Shown: positions 47,597-59,282, numbered from the stretch's first letter. The stretch: 64,000 bases of DNA from Ipomoea triloba (GCF_003576645.1 NC_044930.1:8979866-9043865), one strand, 5' to 3'. The notes: generated by a model from the letters alone, not told the origin. Made by a program: numbers and translations.

Positions 47597-48067
47597 CTGG
47601 AGAGTTAGCAGACCCTTGTTTTGTTCATTGATTTTGTAAGTCATGAGGTGTAGAAGCTCTTGTCCGTGGTCTTGCCGAATCTTAGCCAGGTTACCCCTTA
47701 TGGACTCAATCTCCCTCGCAAAATCATTGATCTTTCCACAAAATGGAATCTTATCCAAAGATTTTGAGAACACATTGTCTACATGCTTCCCCTTCAGTGC
47801 AACGTAGTCGGCAATCGTATCCTGGGCTTCATTCACAACATTTCTGAATTTTTTGACAACAACTCTCAAAACCTGGTGATCATTGGCCCATGAGTTCTTG
47901 GAAGCTTCTATAAGCCTGGCGCTAAAGGTTTCAATGTCGGAGGTGAGATCCTTTATCTCAGAATCTATGCCACGAACCAACTTCACATTGTATGCTACAG
48001 TTTGGACCAACGCGTTTACTCCCTGGGCTAACTGATCCTCTAGCACTTTGTCCACCACTAACGTCAT
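47597..48067 (-). CDS. Locus C exon 1: Rx_N coiled-coil domain
   Basis: 157 open codons from ATG 48067, starting MTLVVDKVLEDQLAQGV. EDVID-type motif is EAQDTIADY. The exon ends GLLTLQ at the donor GTATGT. The 5' UTR has a (CT)n tract and TTGCATAATTGCATTTCCTA, shared with loci A and block 1. The exon itself is intact. Confidence 0.75.
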
Positions 48068-48400
48068 TGCTCTCAGCTCTCTCTCTCTCTCTCACACACA
48101 GTGAATACATAGGAAATGCAATTATGCAAGTGATATGTGAGAGGTGCAAATTCTATTCTTCCAGATATATATATATATTTAGAGCAGATACTAAGATCTG
48201 AGTGCTGATCTGATATGTGAGAGGAGCGCGTAAATCATCATTTCCAATTGCTTAATGACTTGGAAAATTATCGATTCCTTTTGGTACATACATTGGAGAA
48301 GTGATGATGGATGTGTAGAAAAGTTGCCTTATTTTCTTTGGTCGATCCAACTTTTCCATAAAGCCAGCTCGCAAAGTTTTATACTAGCTACTAAAATGAG
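48068..48400 (-). promoter_or_regulatory. 5' UTR and proximal promoter region of locus C
   Basis: Upstream of the ATG lie a (CT)n/(GA)n tract (48073-48093), a 5' UTR segment shared with loci A and block 1, and a TATA-rich run (48166-48180, minus TAAATATATATATA) about 100 bp from the ATG. Further up is a block (48235-48375, CTTTTGGTACATACATTGG) conserved at 11.2 and 16.0 kb. Conservation is by shared descent; promoter function is inferred. Confidence 0.4.
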
Positions 48401-48639
48401 TTAATATTCCAATTTATTCTTTCACTACAGTAATTTTTTCTGATTTAGTTTTAAAAGTTCTATTTTTCTTTTTGTGTTTAATTGCATCATGAACTTTGAT
48501 AATTTTTTACATAATTGATTCATCATCTGTTAGGACAGTTTGATAATTTCCCATATATTAATACTAATTTAATAATCAACTATAATAATTTTACATAATT
48601 TAGTTATCGACTATATATACTGATTTTACATAATTTAGT

Positions 48640-49412
48640 AGTTTTCAAATTACCTACAACGTCGGCAGTTTGTAAATAGCCGACGTTGTAGGGTATTTTA
48701 GTAGTTTTCAAATTACCTACAACGTCGGCTATTTAGACGTTGTAGGGTATTTTAGTAGTTTTCAAATTACCTACAACGTCGCCTATTTGTAAATAGCCGA
48801 CGTTGTAGGGTATTTTATTTGTTTTTAAGTTACCTACAACGTCGGCTATTTGTAAATAGCCGACGTTGTAGGGTATTTTAGTAGTTTTCAAATACCCTAC
48901 AACGTCGGCTATTTAGACGTTGTAGGGTATTTGAAAACTACTAAAATCCCCTACAACGTCGGCTATTTAGACGTTGTAGGGTATTTGAAAACTACTAAAA
49001 TCCCCTACAACGTCGGCTATTTAGACGTTGTAGGGTATTTGAAAACTACTAAAATCCCCTACAACGTCGGCTATTTAGACGTTGTAGGGTATTTTATTTG
49101 TTTTTAAGTTACCTACAACGTCGGCTATTTGTAAATAGCCGACGTTGTAGGGTATTTTAGTAGTTTTCAAATTACCTACAACGTCGGCTATTTGTAAATA
49201 GTCGACGTTGTAGGGTATTTTATTTGTTTTTAAAATTACCTACAACGTCGGTTAACATATAGCCGATATTGTATGTGTACCTTACAACGTCGGCTAACTT
49301 TTAGCCGACGTTGTATGTGTACACTTACAACGTCGACCAGATCAACGTCGGCTAAAAGCCAACGTTAAAGAGTCTATTTAGCCGACGTTAAAAGCCGTCT
49401 GTGTAGTAGTGT
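48640..49412. mobile_element. CACTA-derived end with a dense hairpin array
   Basis: The right end TGTGTAGTAGTG (49401-49412) is a CACTA terminus (CACTACTACACAG in reverse). Leftward there are about 20 copies of CTACAACGTCGGCTATTT and its complement, arranged head to head as GTCGGCTATTTGTAAATAGCCGAC palindromes cut into units by TTTTAGTAGTTTTCAAAT spacers. No left CACTA terminus and no gene. The paralogous block near 16.4 kb lacks it. It is about 0.6 kb upstream of locus C exon 1. Confidence 0.75.
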
Positions 49413-51586
49413 TTATTCTAACGGTTAAGGACTCAATTAGATAAAATTATCGAAGTTCATAACTCAATTACACATAAAAGTAAATAAAAAATAATTATTA
49501 TAATAAATGACAAAATTGTGTATAAGTCTAACTCATCAATTTCATACTAAAGTTTGGAAAATACTTGTAATCTCATTTTGTCCTCCAAACTTTTACTCAC
49601 TTTTACGAGTTCTTATTTCTTAATGTATTGTAGACACTTTTATGTGGAATCATATGATAAAATAACCTATCATTATTTATCATATCAAATAAGAGTCACA
49701 CTTGTGTAAGACCGTCTTACGGGTCCTTATTCGTGAGATGAAACGGATCAAATCAACATGCAAATTTATACTTATATGCTCAAATTCAATACTAATTAAG
49801 AATAAAGTGTTTATTACTTAAAATAGAAAATGTAATACTTTTAAGAAAAAATGTAATACTTTGACATTTTAATATATTACATTTATGTGTATAAATATTA
49901 TTACATTTTCATTTTGAAATTTGTAAAACAGTCTTCCACAAATTTATGTCATCAAATAATAAAAATAAAGGAATAAAATTTTAAGAGTATGCATATTACA
50001 ACTCATAAAGTTGATATGCCCCAATTCTCAAAAAAAAAAAAGTTGATATGCCCCATCACACTATTACGCAACTGGATTGGCACAATTACGCAAATAATTT
50101 AGGTGGGGCCTCAAGTCATAATACATCAATAGACAATAGTCATATCATTGTCTCCTTATAAAAAGTTGCGCCATTTTCTCAATTATTTGAGCTAGTGAGT
50201 TTTGTAGCTTTTCGTACGATATTATCTGCTAAGTATTTCAAATAATTGATTTTTAAGTTATACGGATATCTTTTTTTACGAATATCTAAGCAAGTCATTT
50301 TTGAAAAAAAAATACTACTCTTCCTAAATTTTACTCTTTTTCATAAAATTTTAATGTTTTAATTTTTTTTTATTAAGATTCACAAGATAAAATTAACTAA
50401 TCATCAATTACCACATTAAGAATAAAAAGTGAGAAAGTACACGTAGTAGAATTTATTTTTAAAGCTTTCCTATATCATCCCATAATATGCTACATGGACT
50501 CATATTTCTTACCTGAAAGGGACTCGCTCCAAGGGGTGCAAGCTTTTAACTCTTCTAAGGGTGACTCCTCCTTTCATCTTATTGTGAATGACATTAAATT
50601 ACAAAATGAGTTTTAATTTGTATCTTTTTAGAGAGTGAGGGAGGGGGAGACCCAAGCTAGACACAGCTACCTTTCATAACCTTTCCTAAGAAGAGTCCTT
50701 CTCATTCTTTCAAACTCGAGCTGATCAAGAACTTCATTAGGAGGCACCATAATCTCTATGCAATTAGGTAAAAAAGAAAATGTAATACTTTTGAGGGAAA
50801 AAATATAATATTTTGACATTTTAATGTATTACATTTATGTGTATAAGTATTATATTTTTATCTTAAAATCTGTAAAATAGTCTCACACATAATTTCGTCA
50901 TCAAATAATAAAAATAAAGGGATAAAATTTAAGATTATACATATTACAGCTCATAAAGTTGATATGCACCATCACACAATTACGCAACTGGATTGGCACA
51001 ATTACGCAAAGAGTTCTATTACATGAACTCCCATTTTATACTCCATCACTTTTATTCTCTGACGTGACAAGATATGAGAAGTTATTTTTATTCTGTGGGT
51101 CCCAAGAAAAATGTTAACAACAAATTTTTGTGTGAGAGAGTAAAACTTAGAGTGCAAATAGTATTTTCCTTAAGCAAATAATTTAGGTGGGGTCTCAAGT
51201 CATAATACACCAATAGTCATATCATTGTCTCCTTATAAAAAGTTGCGCCATTTCCTCAATTATTTGAGCTAGTGAGTCACTGAGTTGTAGCTTTTTGTAC
51301 GATATTATCTGCTAAGTATTTCAAATAATTGATTTTTAAGTTATACGAATATTTGAGCAAGTCATTTTAAAACAAAAATACTACATTTACTTCTAAATTT
51401 TACTCTTTTTCATAAAATTTTAATGTTAACATTTTTTTATTTATTAGGATTCACAAGATTAATATACATAATCATCAATTATCACATTAGGAGTAAAAAG
51501 TGAGGGAGTACATATAGTAGAACTCATTTTTAAAGCTTTCCTATATCATCACATAATATATATGCTACATGGACTCATATTTCTTA
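49413..51586. repeat. Duplicated flank with internal tandem duplication
   Basis: No gene. Sequence from about 49820 to 50470 recurs at about 50775-51540: GCAACTGGATTGGCACAATT at 50.06 and 50.98 kb, and AGTTGCGCCATTT at 50.17 and 51.24 kb. The single counterpart in block 1 is at 16.6-16.8 kb. The second copy contains an extra segment (51017-51173) between GCAAA repeats, probably a small MITE. A MITE copy related to 35220-37670 lies at about 49687-49945. Confidence 0.7.
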
Positions 51587-51867
51587 GGGAAAATTGTAAT
51601 TTATGCCCATTCATAATATGTCAATTATCAATGTCACCCCTGAATCAATGTCCATCAATTATTAGTGGTGTAAATGTTGCCCCTTAATTTTCAAATATTT
51701 ACATATATTGCTCCTCCCGTAACGAAGGAGGGGCAATATTTACACCACGGGAGGGGCAATATATGTACCATTTTTAAAAATTGAGGGGTAATATTTACAC
51801 CACTAATAATTCAAGGGTGACATTGATAATTGGCATATTATGAAGGGGCATAAATTACAATTTTCCC
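51587..51867. mobile_element. MULE-type MITE, 281 bp, near-perfect palindrome
   Basis: Ends GGGAAAATTGTAATTTATGC in both orientations. Perfect 9-bp target duplication TATTTCTTA (51578-51586 and 51868-51876). The arms are inverted over most of the length (GGGGCAATATTTACACCAC in the centre). The empty site is seen in block 1 at about 19.3 kb. Confidence 0.85.
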
Positions 51868-52564
51868 TATTTCTTATTCTTAACTCTTATTTCCTCTCAT
51901 AAATTCTTAATGTTAGACACTTGTTATGGGACTCACACGATGAAAATATTGCATCATTGTTTGTCACATCATTAAGTAAAAGTGAGAGAGTAGAATTTGA
52001 ATTAAACATGTCAAACGTTAATTTATATTTATAATTATAAAATTTCAATTCAAATAATATGTTATTAAAATTATATATTACATTAAAAAATAACATTGAC
52101 TAAATTTTAATAACTTAATAACAAAATTAAATAAGAAAAAATGTAAAATAAAAAAAATTTAAAAAGGTGGCCATTGCATAGCAACTAACGGCCATTAAAA
52201 AACAAAGATCAAATATTTAAAATGATCACCAGCTGACGGTCACTTTAAAGCAATCAAAGGACACATTATTGAAATGCACTCAATAAGCGTAGGCTCACAC
52301 GACTATTTTCCTTCTTTTTTTTTTTTTTTTTTTTTTAAACTTATTTGAAGGAGAAAAGAACTTTGAAAAAGCCTCACCCACAACTTAAAAAAAAAAAAAA
52401 AAACTCTTCCCAATTTTTGCATTAAAAAAAAAAACAAACTTCCCAAAAAACACTCATGCTCTTAGCTAATTTTATGGTATATGTATTTTGTTGCTTTATT
52501 TCTGCATCAAGTTTTCCTATATCATCGCTGCCTAGGCAATTGCGATACTTGGGTAATTTTACAT

Positions 52565-52732
52565 GGCGTTTGATTGGGAGAAGGGAATTAGGAGGTAAAA
52601 GAATTGTAATTCAGTAGGAATTGCAATTCAATGAATAAACTAAGAATTGAAATTACAGTGTTTAGTATACAGGAATATGAGTACATAGAATTGAAAGGTA
52701 AGAAGCCAGAATGATTAAAATGTCCTTACGTA

Positions 52733-52770
<38 letters not shown>

Positions 52771-52790
52771 TCTTTCAATAATAATAATAG
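52565..52790. mobile_element. Truncated PIF/Harbinger-like MITE
   Basis: Starts GGCGTTTGATTGGGAGAAGG, like the element at 11627, with GAATTGCAATTC-type words and a TAA run (52735-52770). No right terminus; a LINE fragment follows. Confidence 0.5.
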
Positions 52791-52799
52791 TAATAATGA

Positions 52800-53445
52800 G
52801 AACTAGGAAAGCGGCAGTTGGCTGGATGATAATGAAGGTGGACCTAGAAAAAGCATACGATAAACTTGATTGGAACTTCATTGAAGACTCTCTGTTGGAT
52901 ATCGAGTTTAATGAAGTCTAGAGAAGAAACCTAATGAAGTGTATCTCCACACCAAGGTTGGCCGTGAGCTGGAATGGTAGAACCTCAGACTGGTTTCAAC
53001 CTGAAAGGGGAATTAGACAGGGAGGCCCCATCTCATCTTTGCTATTTCTTTTGTGTATAGAAAGGATTAGCTACATCATATTGGATTCTGTAAACATAGG
53101 TAAGTGGAAAGGAATAAGATTAAGTAAATAAGGTCCTCACTTATCCCATTTATTTTTTGCAGATGACATGGTGCTTTTCGGGGAAGCTACTATCGAACAA
53201 GCTGATGAGATGCTAAGATATTTGAGAGTATTCTGTGATCATTCTGGCCAGATGGCTAACGTCCAAAAATCATCCTTGTTCTTCTCAAAGAACACGGACG
53301 CAGAATTGCAGCAAAAGATAGTGGACCTAATCGGCATTCCTAGAGTTGAAGACTTGGGAAAGTATCTAGGAATCCCCTCAATCCATGGGAGATTGAAGAA
53401 GGATTCATATGCTGCTCTTATTGAAAGAGTCCAACAAAGGCTTTA
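52800..53445 (+). pseudogene. LINE (non-LTR) reverse transcriptase fragment
   Basis: In one frame: KVDLEKAYDKLDWNF, then GIRQGGPISSLLFLLCIE, then FFADDMVLFG, the conserved palm motifs of L1-type plant LINE reverse transcriptase, followed by the QMANVQKSSLFFS and GKYLGIPS segments. In-frame stops at about 52918 and 53128, and missing N- and C-terminal parts, show it is dead. Unrelated to the NLR genes. Confidence 0.85.
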
Positions 53446-53449
53446 CCTT

Positions 53450-53660
53450 CCGAATTCTTAAGTACATTGCAAGCTTGGATCTTCCGAGACTTCACCTTCT
53501 GGTTTCTTAAGTACTTCTGAGCTTGGACCTTATGAGACTTTACCTTCCATATTCTCAATTAAGTACCTTTCGGGCTTGGACATTCCGAGACTTAACTTAT
53601 GGATTCTTAAGTACCTTCCGAGCTTTACAACTTTCTTAAGTATCCTAAGACTATTGTTCG
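53450..53660. repeat. About 50-bp tandem repeat, four units
   Basis: TTCTTAAGTAC recurs about every 50 bp (53455, 53504, 53556, 53605), with GAGCTTGGAC and TTCCGAGACTT between. It directly follows the broken LINE sequence. Noncoding. Confidence 0.65.
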
Positions 53661-53844
53661 AACTTAGCTACTTACAAGTTTATTTTAACTTACCAGGGTG
53701 GTAACTTTGTCCTTGAAATTCCTTTAGGATTTACAAGAAGATCTAGATAACTTTAAAGTTTTGGGGGGCTAAAAAATTCTTAACACAATTTGGTACGATC
53801 AAAACCTATTTACAACTTGTTCCTAACAACTTTTAACGTAACCG

Positions 53845-53891
<47 letters not shown>

Positions 53892-53894
53892 CAT

Positions 53895-54190
53895 CGTTTT
53901 GACAAGAAATTCATCAATCAGCTGTGTACGCCATAAAAAAAAGTACATTATTTGAGTACTAAAAGTACATTATTTTGTATACTATCAAATAATGTACAAT
54001 CAGTATACAAATAATGTACTTTTAATATATTAAAAATGCATCTTATATTTAGGGAAAGTACATTATTTGAGAACTAAAAATACATAATTTTGTATAATTA
54101 CATTCGATAGACAAATAATGTACTTTTAATATATTAACAATGTACTTATTTTTATTTTTATGGTACACATTATAATTTGCCAAAATTTAT
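53895..54190. mobile_element. Palindromic MITE with AAAGTACATTATTT words
   Basis: Repeated AGTACATTATTTGAG/CAAATAATGTAC words in both orientations. It is a relative of 47175-47402 and 26395-26640. At 26.4 and 53.9 kb it sits at the same place, just beyond an NLR 3' region, so it was probably duplicated with that region. Confidence 0.5.
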
Positions 54191-54199
54191 AAATATGTA

Positions 54200-54465
54200 G
54201 TACATCAAAGAAAAACGATAAATAACCTTGACTCCTTAATTGACTACCATACCAAAATACCATATGAAAGTAATCACAACTTGGAAACACAAAAATAATC
54301 TCCCAACAATATAATATGAAATCACTAACACATACTTAAATTGGCTTTCAACATGAATGCGCGCCACTCAGGGAATTCATCCAATATCGAACCACATGTG
54401 TGAGCAACCATAATAATAAATTAAAGTTATTTATAATTGAGGCAATCAAGCTCAATCTACTGAAA

Positions 54466-54499
<34 letters not shown>

Positions 54500-54726
54500 T
54501 GAAATAAATATTAAAAGAACAAGTTTTAAAGACTTTGACTGATCTCTAGATCACTGACAAGAAAGATATAAAAATAGGTAGCTCAATTCTGATCCACACA
54601 TTCTTTACATCAAGAAAAACAAACGCATCAACTTAATTCTTTTTTTTTTTTTGAGAATAACTTAATTCTTTTATTTCAAGAAAGCAATTGACATAGCTGA
54701 TCGAACAATTAATCATCATCAGAAAC
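54200..54726 (-). pseudogene. Orphan NLR 3' end (terminal exon and 3' UTR)
   Basis: Acceptor CTTCAG|GTT at 54726, then VSDDD and TAA (54711-54709), followed by 3' UTR sequence collinear with 26700-27204 and 58590-59297, including the TTA run and TTGGCTTTCAACATGAA. No mini-exon, LRR or NB-ARC sequence lies upstream; CACTA sequence starts within about 25 bp. It is a third, orphaned copy of the family 3' end. Confidence 0.7.
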
Positions 54727-54748
54727 CTGAAGAGCATCCTCACTACTT

Positions 54749-56239
54749 AGGCTCTAGAGGTTATATTGGAAAGGAGTCTGAGTGGATGGTGTCTGACCCA
54801 TTGTCTTCACAATCTTCTTGCGCTTCTATTACATCGAAAATAGCAACAAGTGATCGTAGCTTGGATTGGGTTCGAGCGCGGTCTAAAAAATATGAAGATG
54901 GAAGTTATTACATTCCCAACGAAAAAACAATGGGAGTGTTAGGTAAAATTGTAAGTAATACAAATACTTTAAATATAAATATATATATATATTATTAATG
55001 AGAATGCTAACATGTAATTTATATATCTTGTGTTGCAATAGATCGAGAAGTGTGAAGAGATGTCTCATCATTCCAACCAGCAGGTCAAAATGATATATTA
55101 TCAGCAGCTCTGGGCACCAATGAGCACGGTGGCTATGTGAGAGGCGTTGGAGTGCATAGCAAGATTCGGGATGTGTTTGGTATGCCTAGCCGTGGGAAAT
55201 CATCTCGGGGTGTTTCAGGTGTTGATCTTGAGGCTATGGAGAAAAATATTTATGAAAAATTGGCTGACAAAATAAGAAAAGAAACAAGGGAAGAAATGGA
55301 GGAAAAGTTTAAGGATATGCAATCTCAGCTCCAATCTTTTATGAAGAATGCACAAGCTAGTCCAAGGTTAGACACACCGCTTTGGAGTAGTTGTCAGTCT
55401 GTTGATCCATTGAACGAGTTTCAGGTAATATTGAATATCTTTAATATCTTGTTCAATTTAATATCTTCTAATTGTTGTTAAGCTTTTAAATTTTCTTGGC
55501 ACGTAGGAAATTCCAAAAGCTCAAAATATGATGAATTTTCAAAGTGATGATCAATATGCCATAGAGTTACAACCCGCCATTGTTTCCGAAGATGTGTTGG
55601 AGCACTTGAGAAATGAATCCAAGAAGATGGTTTCATATCTAAGACACTTGCCAGCCAATTTAGACTATGTTGAGTTGGAGGTAGAGGAGGCGGAGCAAAT
55701 ATTTTATCATTGTTTGATGACATTAAAGACTTGCTGACAATGAATTGGCTCGATGTGTCCATAATACCAGTCTTTATAGTGTAAGTATATTTTTTTCTTT
55801 AGTCTTTAGTCTTTTATTTTTTATCATTTGATTTACTAATTATTTACATTTTAGATGTCTTTATCGGCTATGCAAGAAAATTGGAGTGCCATCAATTGGA
55901 TTTGTATGCCCAAGGAAGATTTCAAAGGCTAGTATCATATCAAATAACAACGCGGTCGCTTCTTATCTCATGCATGTGATGCTTAAAGAGAAGGACCGGA
56001 CATTTATTTTGGCTCCATACCATCAAGAGTAAGAAAACTAAATTTATATTTTTTGTTATTTATATAAATTAATTGACTTATTTGTGAATTGCGTTAACAT
56101 ATTTATTTTTAAATAATGTGGAAGTCATTGGTTGCTTTTGGTCATTTGCGTTAAATAAAAAACGGTCTATGTATTAGACCCAATGCCAAGTAACCGCGAC
56201 CTAGAGATTAAGGTCCCATTGAATGTGTAAGTAACTCCT

Positions 56240-56317
<78 letters not shown>

Positions 56318-56990
56318 TTATTTATTTATTTATTATTATTAACTATTATTATTCTTTTGAATTCACCTTATGAGTGTATATTATAGGGCATTTTGGTCAT
56401 CAACAAATTTGAAAGGACAAAGAGCTAAAAATTGGGTAAATGGAGGGAAATTGAGGTATATATCAAAATTAGAGTATTAATATATATTTTATAAGGTTAT
56501 TAGTGATGTTTTATTGTTTAACTTTCTAATATATATACATAAAAATTTATAATTTGTAGTGTCCTACACAACCCGGTAGTGTAGAGTGCGGATATTATGT
56601 CTTGCGATATATGTTTGAGATATGCACTCAATACTATGAGCTTGAAGATTTAGAATCGGTAAGTAAAATTTAATAAAACTAAAGAATTTTAAATTATATT
56701 TTATTAATGTTAAAACTAATAATTTGATAATTTTTAAATTTTTGTAGGCATTTGCGGGGTCAAAGCCCTAAATTTTTAAATTTTTGTAGGCATTTGCGGG
56801 GTCAAAGCCCTACACGGAGAATCAATTGTAGGCATTTGCGGGGTCAAAGCCCTACACGGAGAATCAAATGTAGGCATTTGCGGGGTCAAAGCCCTACACG
56901 GAGAATCAAATTGATGAAATTCGTGAAATTTGAGCTAAATACTTTTGTGAAGAATGCTTATGATGTTTTGTGTAGGTAAAGTATTAATTT
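54749..56990 (+). pseudogene. CACTA-encoded Transposase_24-like/Ulp1-type protease gene, decayed
   Basis: Exons: to 54950 (GYIGKESEWMVSDPLSSQSS, donor GTAAGT); about 55042-55424 (GYVRGVGVHSKIRDVFGM, then a coiled-coil KIRKETREEMEEKFKDM); from 55507; from 55856 (GVPSIGFVCPRKIS); about 56118 (HWLLLVICVK, stop, VYVLDPMP); about 56560-56660 (SVECGYYVLRYMFE); from 56748 (AFAGSKPYTENQIDEIRE, stop). The His of HWLLLV, the Asp of LDPMP and the Cys of VECGYYV match the Ulp1 cysteine protease triad. Frame breaks and stops mean no intact product. This gene pairing is known in plant CACTA elements; transposon housekeeping, not host function, is expected. Confidence 0.7.
56748..56915 (+). repeat. 42-bp tandem repeat covering a splice acceptor, four units
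   Basis: TGTAGGCATTTGCGGGGTCA recurs with exon-start positions 56748, 56790, 56832 and 56874, exactly 42 bp apart. Each unit has its own TGTAG acceptor and the start of the last Ulp1 exon (AFAGSKPYTENQ). The unit size is a multiple of three. Confidence 0.85.
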
Positions 56991-57629
56991 AGTAGTGTTT
57001 ACTTATGATGTTTTATGAAATTGTAATGATGTATGTGTTGGTACTTAGTTTTTTATTAATTTAGTAGTGTTTACTTTGCTTGAGTAAAGTATTTTGAAAA
57101 CTTTGAAGATTTGAAGTGTTGGTAACTTAGCTTTAATTTGAATTGTTGAGAAATATTTAGATTTGAAGTGTTATTTATTGTTGAAGTTTTGAAAACTTTG
57201 AAGTAGCTTTGAGATTTGAGATTTGTGAAGTTGTTTATAGATGTTGTTAGATAGATGTTGTTAATAGATTATTGTTTTCAGAATTTTTATTAGCTTTGAG
57301 ATTTGTGAAGTTATTTATGTTTTGAGAAGTTGGTGTGGTTTGATGTGTATGTGTTGAGAACTGGACATGAATTGTAAATGCTACAGAAAATTATTTGGGT
57401 TGCACAGCAAATTAAAATAAATAGTATATTAAAAAAAAATTAACTGCGTCCGGAGCTGCCCAGTTCCGGACGCAGCTGAAATTTAAAAAAAAAAATCCAG
57501 CTGCGTCCGGAACTTCGTTGGTGACTATCTGCGTCCGGGGCAACTCCGGACGCAGATAGTCCATGGCATGTCCGGACGCAAATAGTCTATAACTCCGGAC
57601 GCAAATGCCCTTTTCTGTACTAGTGATTG

Positions 57630-57850
57630 TTGAAGCTTAAGGTGCATTGGTTTAAAGCTTTAGGTGCGTGATTTTCCTTAAGGTGCGTGGTTTTCCTTCT
57701 TAAGGTGCGTAGTTTCTATACTTAAGATGCGCTAGCTATAATATTTAGGTACCCCATTTTAAAATTGTAGGTGCTTGATTTGTGTTCTTATGATGCTTTG
57801 TTTGTATACTTGAGGTGCGCCATTTTCATGCTTAAGGTTAAGTCGTTTGG
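57630..57850. repeat. TTAAGGTGCGT-type degenerate repeat
   Basis: Same repeat as 23435-24360, including AGGTGCGTGGTTTTCCTTCT and TTGATCTAGATTTGATCAA downstream. It starts within a few bases of the CACTA terminus. Noncoding. Confidence 0.65.
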
Positions 57851-57941
57851 TTCCTTCTAGATGCATATTGTTTTCAAAAAAAATTTTGTTGATCTAGATT
57901 TGATCAATTTCTCAGATTAAACTGCACTTCCACCTGAGCAA

Positions 57942-57992
<51 letters not shown>

Positions 57993-57996
<4 letters not shown>

Positions 57997-58342
57997 CATA
58001 ATCAAGTGTAGCCGCCCCTTAACGTGCGGTTAGTGCGGCTTCACCACTATGTATACAAATATACATTACTCAATGTTAGAAAATGTACCACACAAATATG
58101 CATCATTAGGTACGCATCACCAAAAAACACACCATTAGGTATGCAAATATACACCACACAGTGTTAGCAAACACACCACTAAGTATGGTGCATGCATTAT
58201 TTTGGGTGTGTGGTGTGTTTTTTGATGTTTTTGTGTATTTTCATTATGGTGCGTTTTCTAACATTGAGTGGTGCATTTTTCAACATTGAGTAGTGTAAAC
58301 CGCACCGACCGCACGGGAAGGCGCGACCCCATTTGATCCTTA
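57993..58342. mobile_element. Palindromic MITE flanked by TA runs (Micron-like)
   Basis: Arms GTGCGGTTAGTGCGG and, in reverse, GTGCGGTCGGTGCGG lie near both ends. Inner words AACATTGAGT(A/G)GTG are paired with CACTCAATGTT. TA runs abut both ends (57945-57992 and 58343-58358). A related end-like stretch lies at 8245-8275. Confidence 0.55.
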
Positions 58343-58460
58343 ATATATATATATATAGATTAAGGATCAAATGAGGATCTATAGTTAGGTGAGGACCATG
58401 TGGACTTATCTGATCCTTTGATTTAAATAATTCAATGGTTGTGATTAATTATATATATAT

Positions 58461-58546
<86 letters not shown>

Positions 58547-58559
58547 TTGTGTTGATAGG

Positions 58560-59282
<723 letters not shown>

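Larger units (their letters stand above)
43565..48067 (-). pseudogene. Locus C: CC-NB-ARC-LRR receptor, damaged
   Basis: CC exon (48067-47597, 157 codons, phase 0, donor CCAG|GTATGT) and NB-ARC-LRR exon (45678 to 43565). The visible acceptor ATTTAG|GTTCGACG puts the NB-ARC frame one nucleotide out of phase with the CC exon. Motifs are weakened: P-loop GITGSGKTI is kept, kinase-2 is LDDVRKK, RNBS-B is LVTSPYG, GLPLAL is ELPLAL and the MHD-like motif is IHNTLHEFC. A TGA (43631-43629) follows SFPAL, where locus A has an amino acid codon; homology then continues for about 22 codons and ends at the copia remnant. Closest to locus A. The intron holds a minisatellite, a hAT element and a palindromic MITE. 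Confidence 0.7.
54749..57625 (+). mobile_element. CACTA (En/Spm) element remnant, right end present
   Basis: The right terminus TTTTCTGTACTAGTG (57611-57625) reads CACTAGTACAGAAAA in reverse. Subterminal repeats TGCGTCCGGA / TCCGGACGCA occupy 57440-57605. It carries the decayed gene at 54749-56990. The left terminus was not found, so the element is truncated where it meets the orphan NLR 3' end. Confidence 0.7.

Noticed and set aside
48640..49412. CRISPR-like or satellite array
   Set aside because: The units alternate in orientation and end at a CACTA terminus in a plant genome; this is a transposon subterminal array.
56752..56979. 75-codon repeat-protein frame
   Set aside because: It is an off-frame reading of the 42-bp splice-acceptor repeat; the coding phase is the one matching the Ulp1 C-terminal exon.
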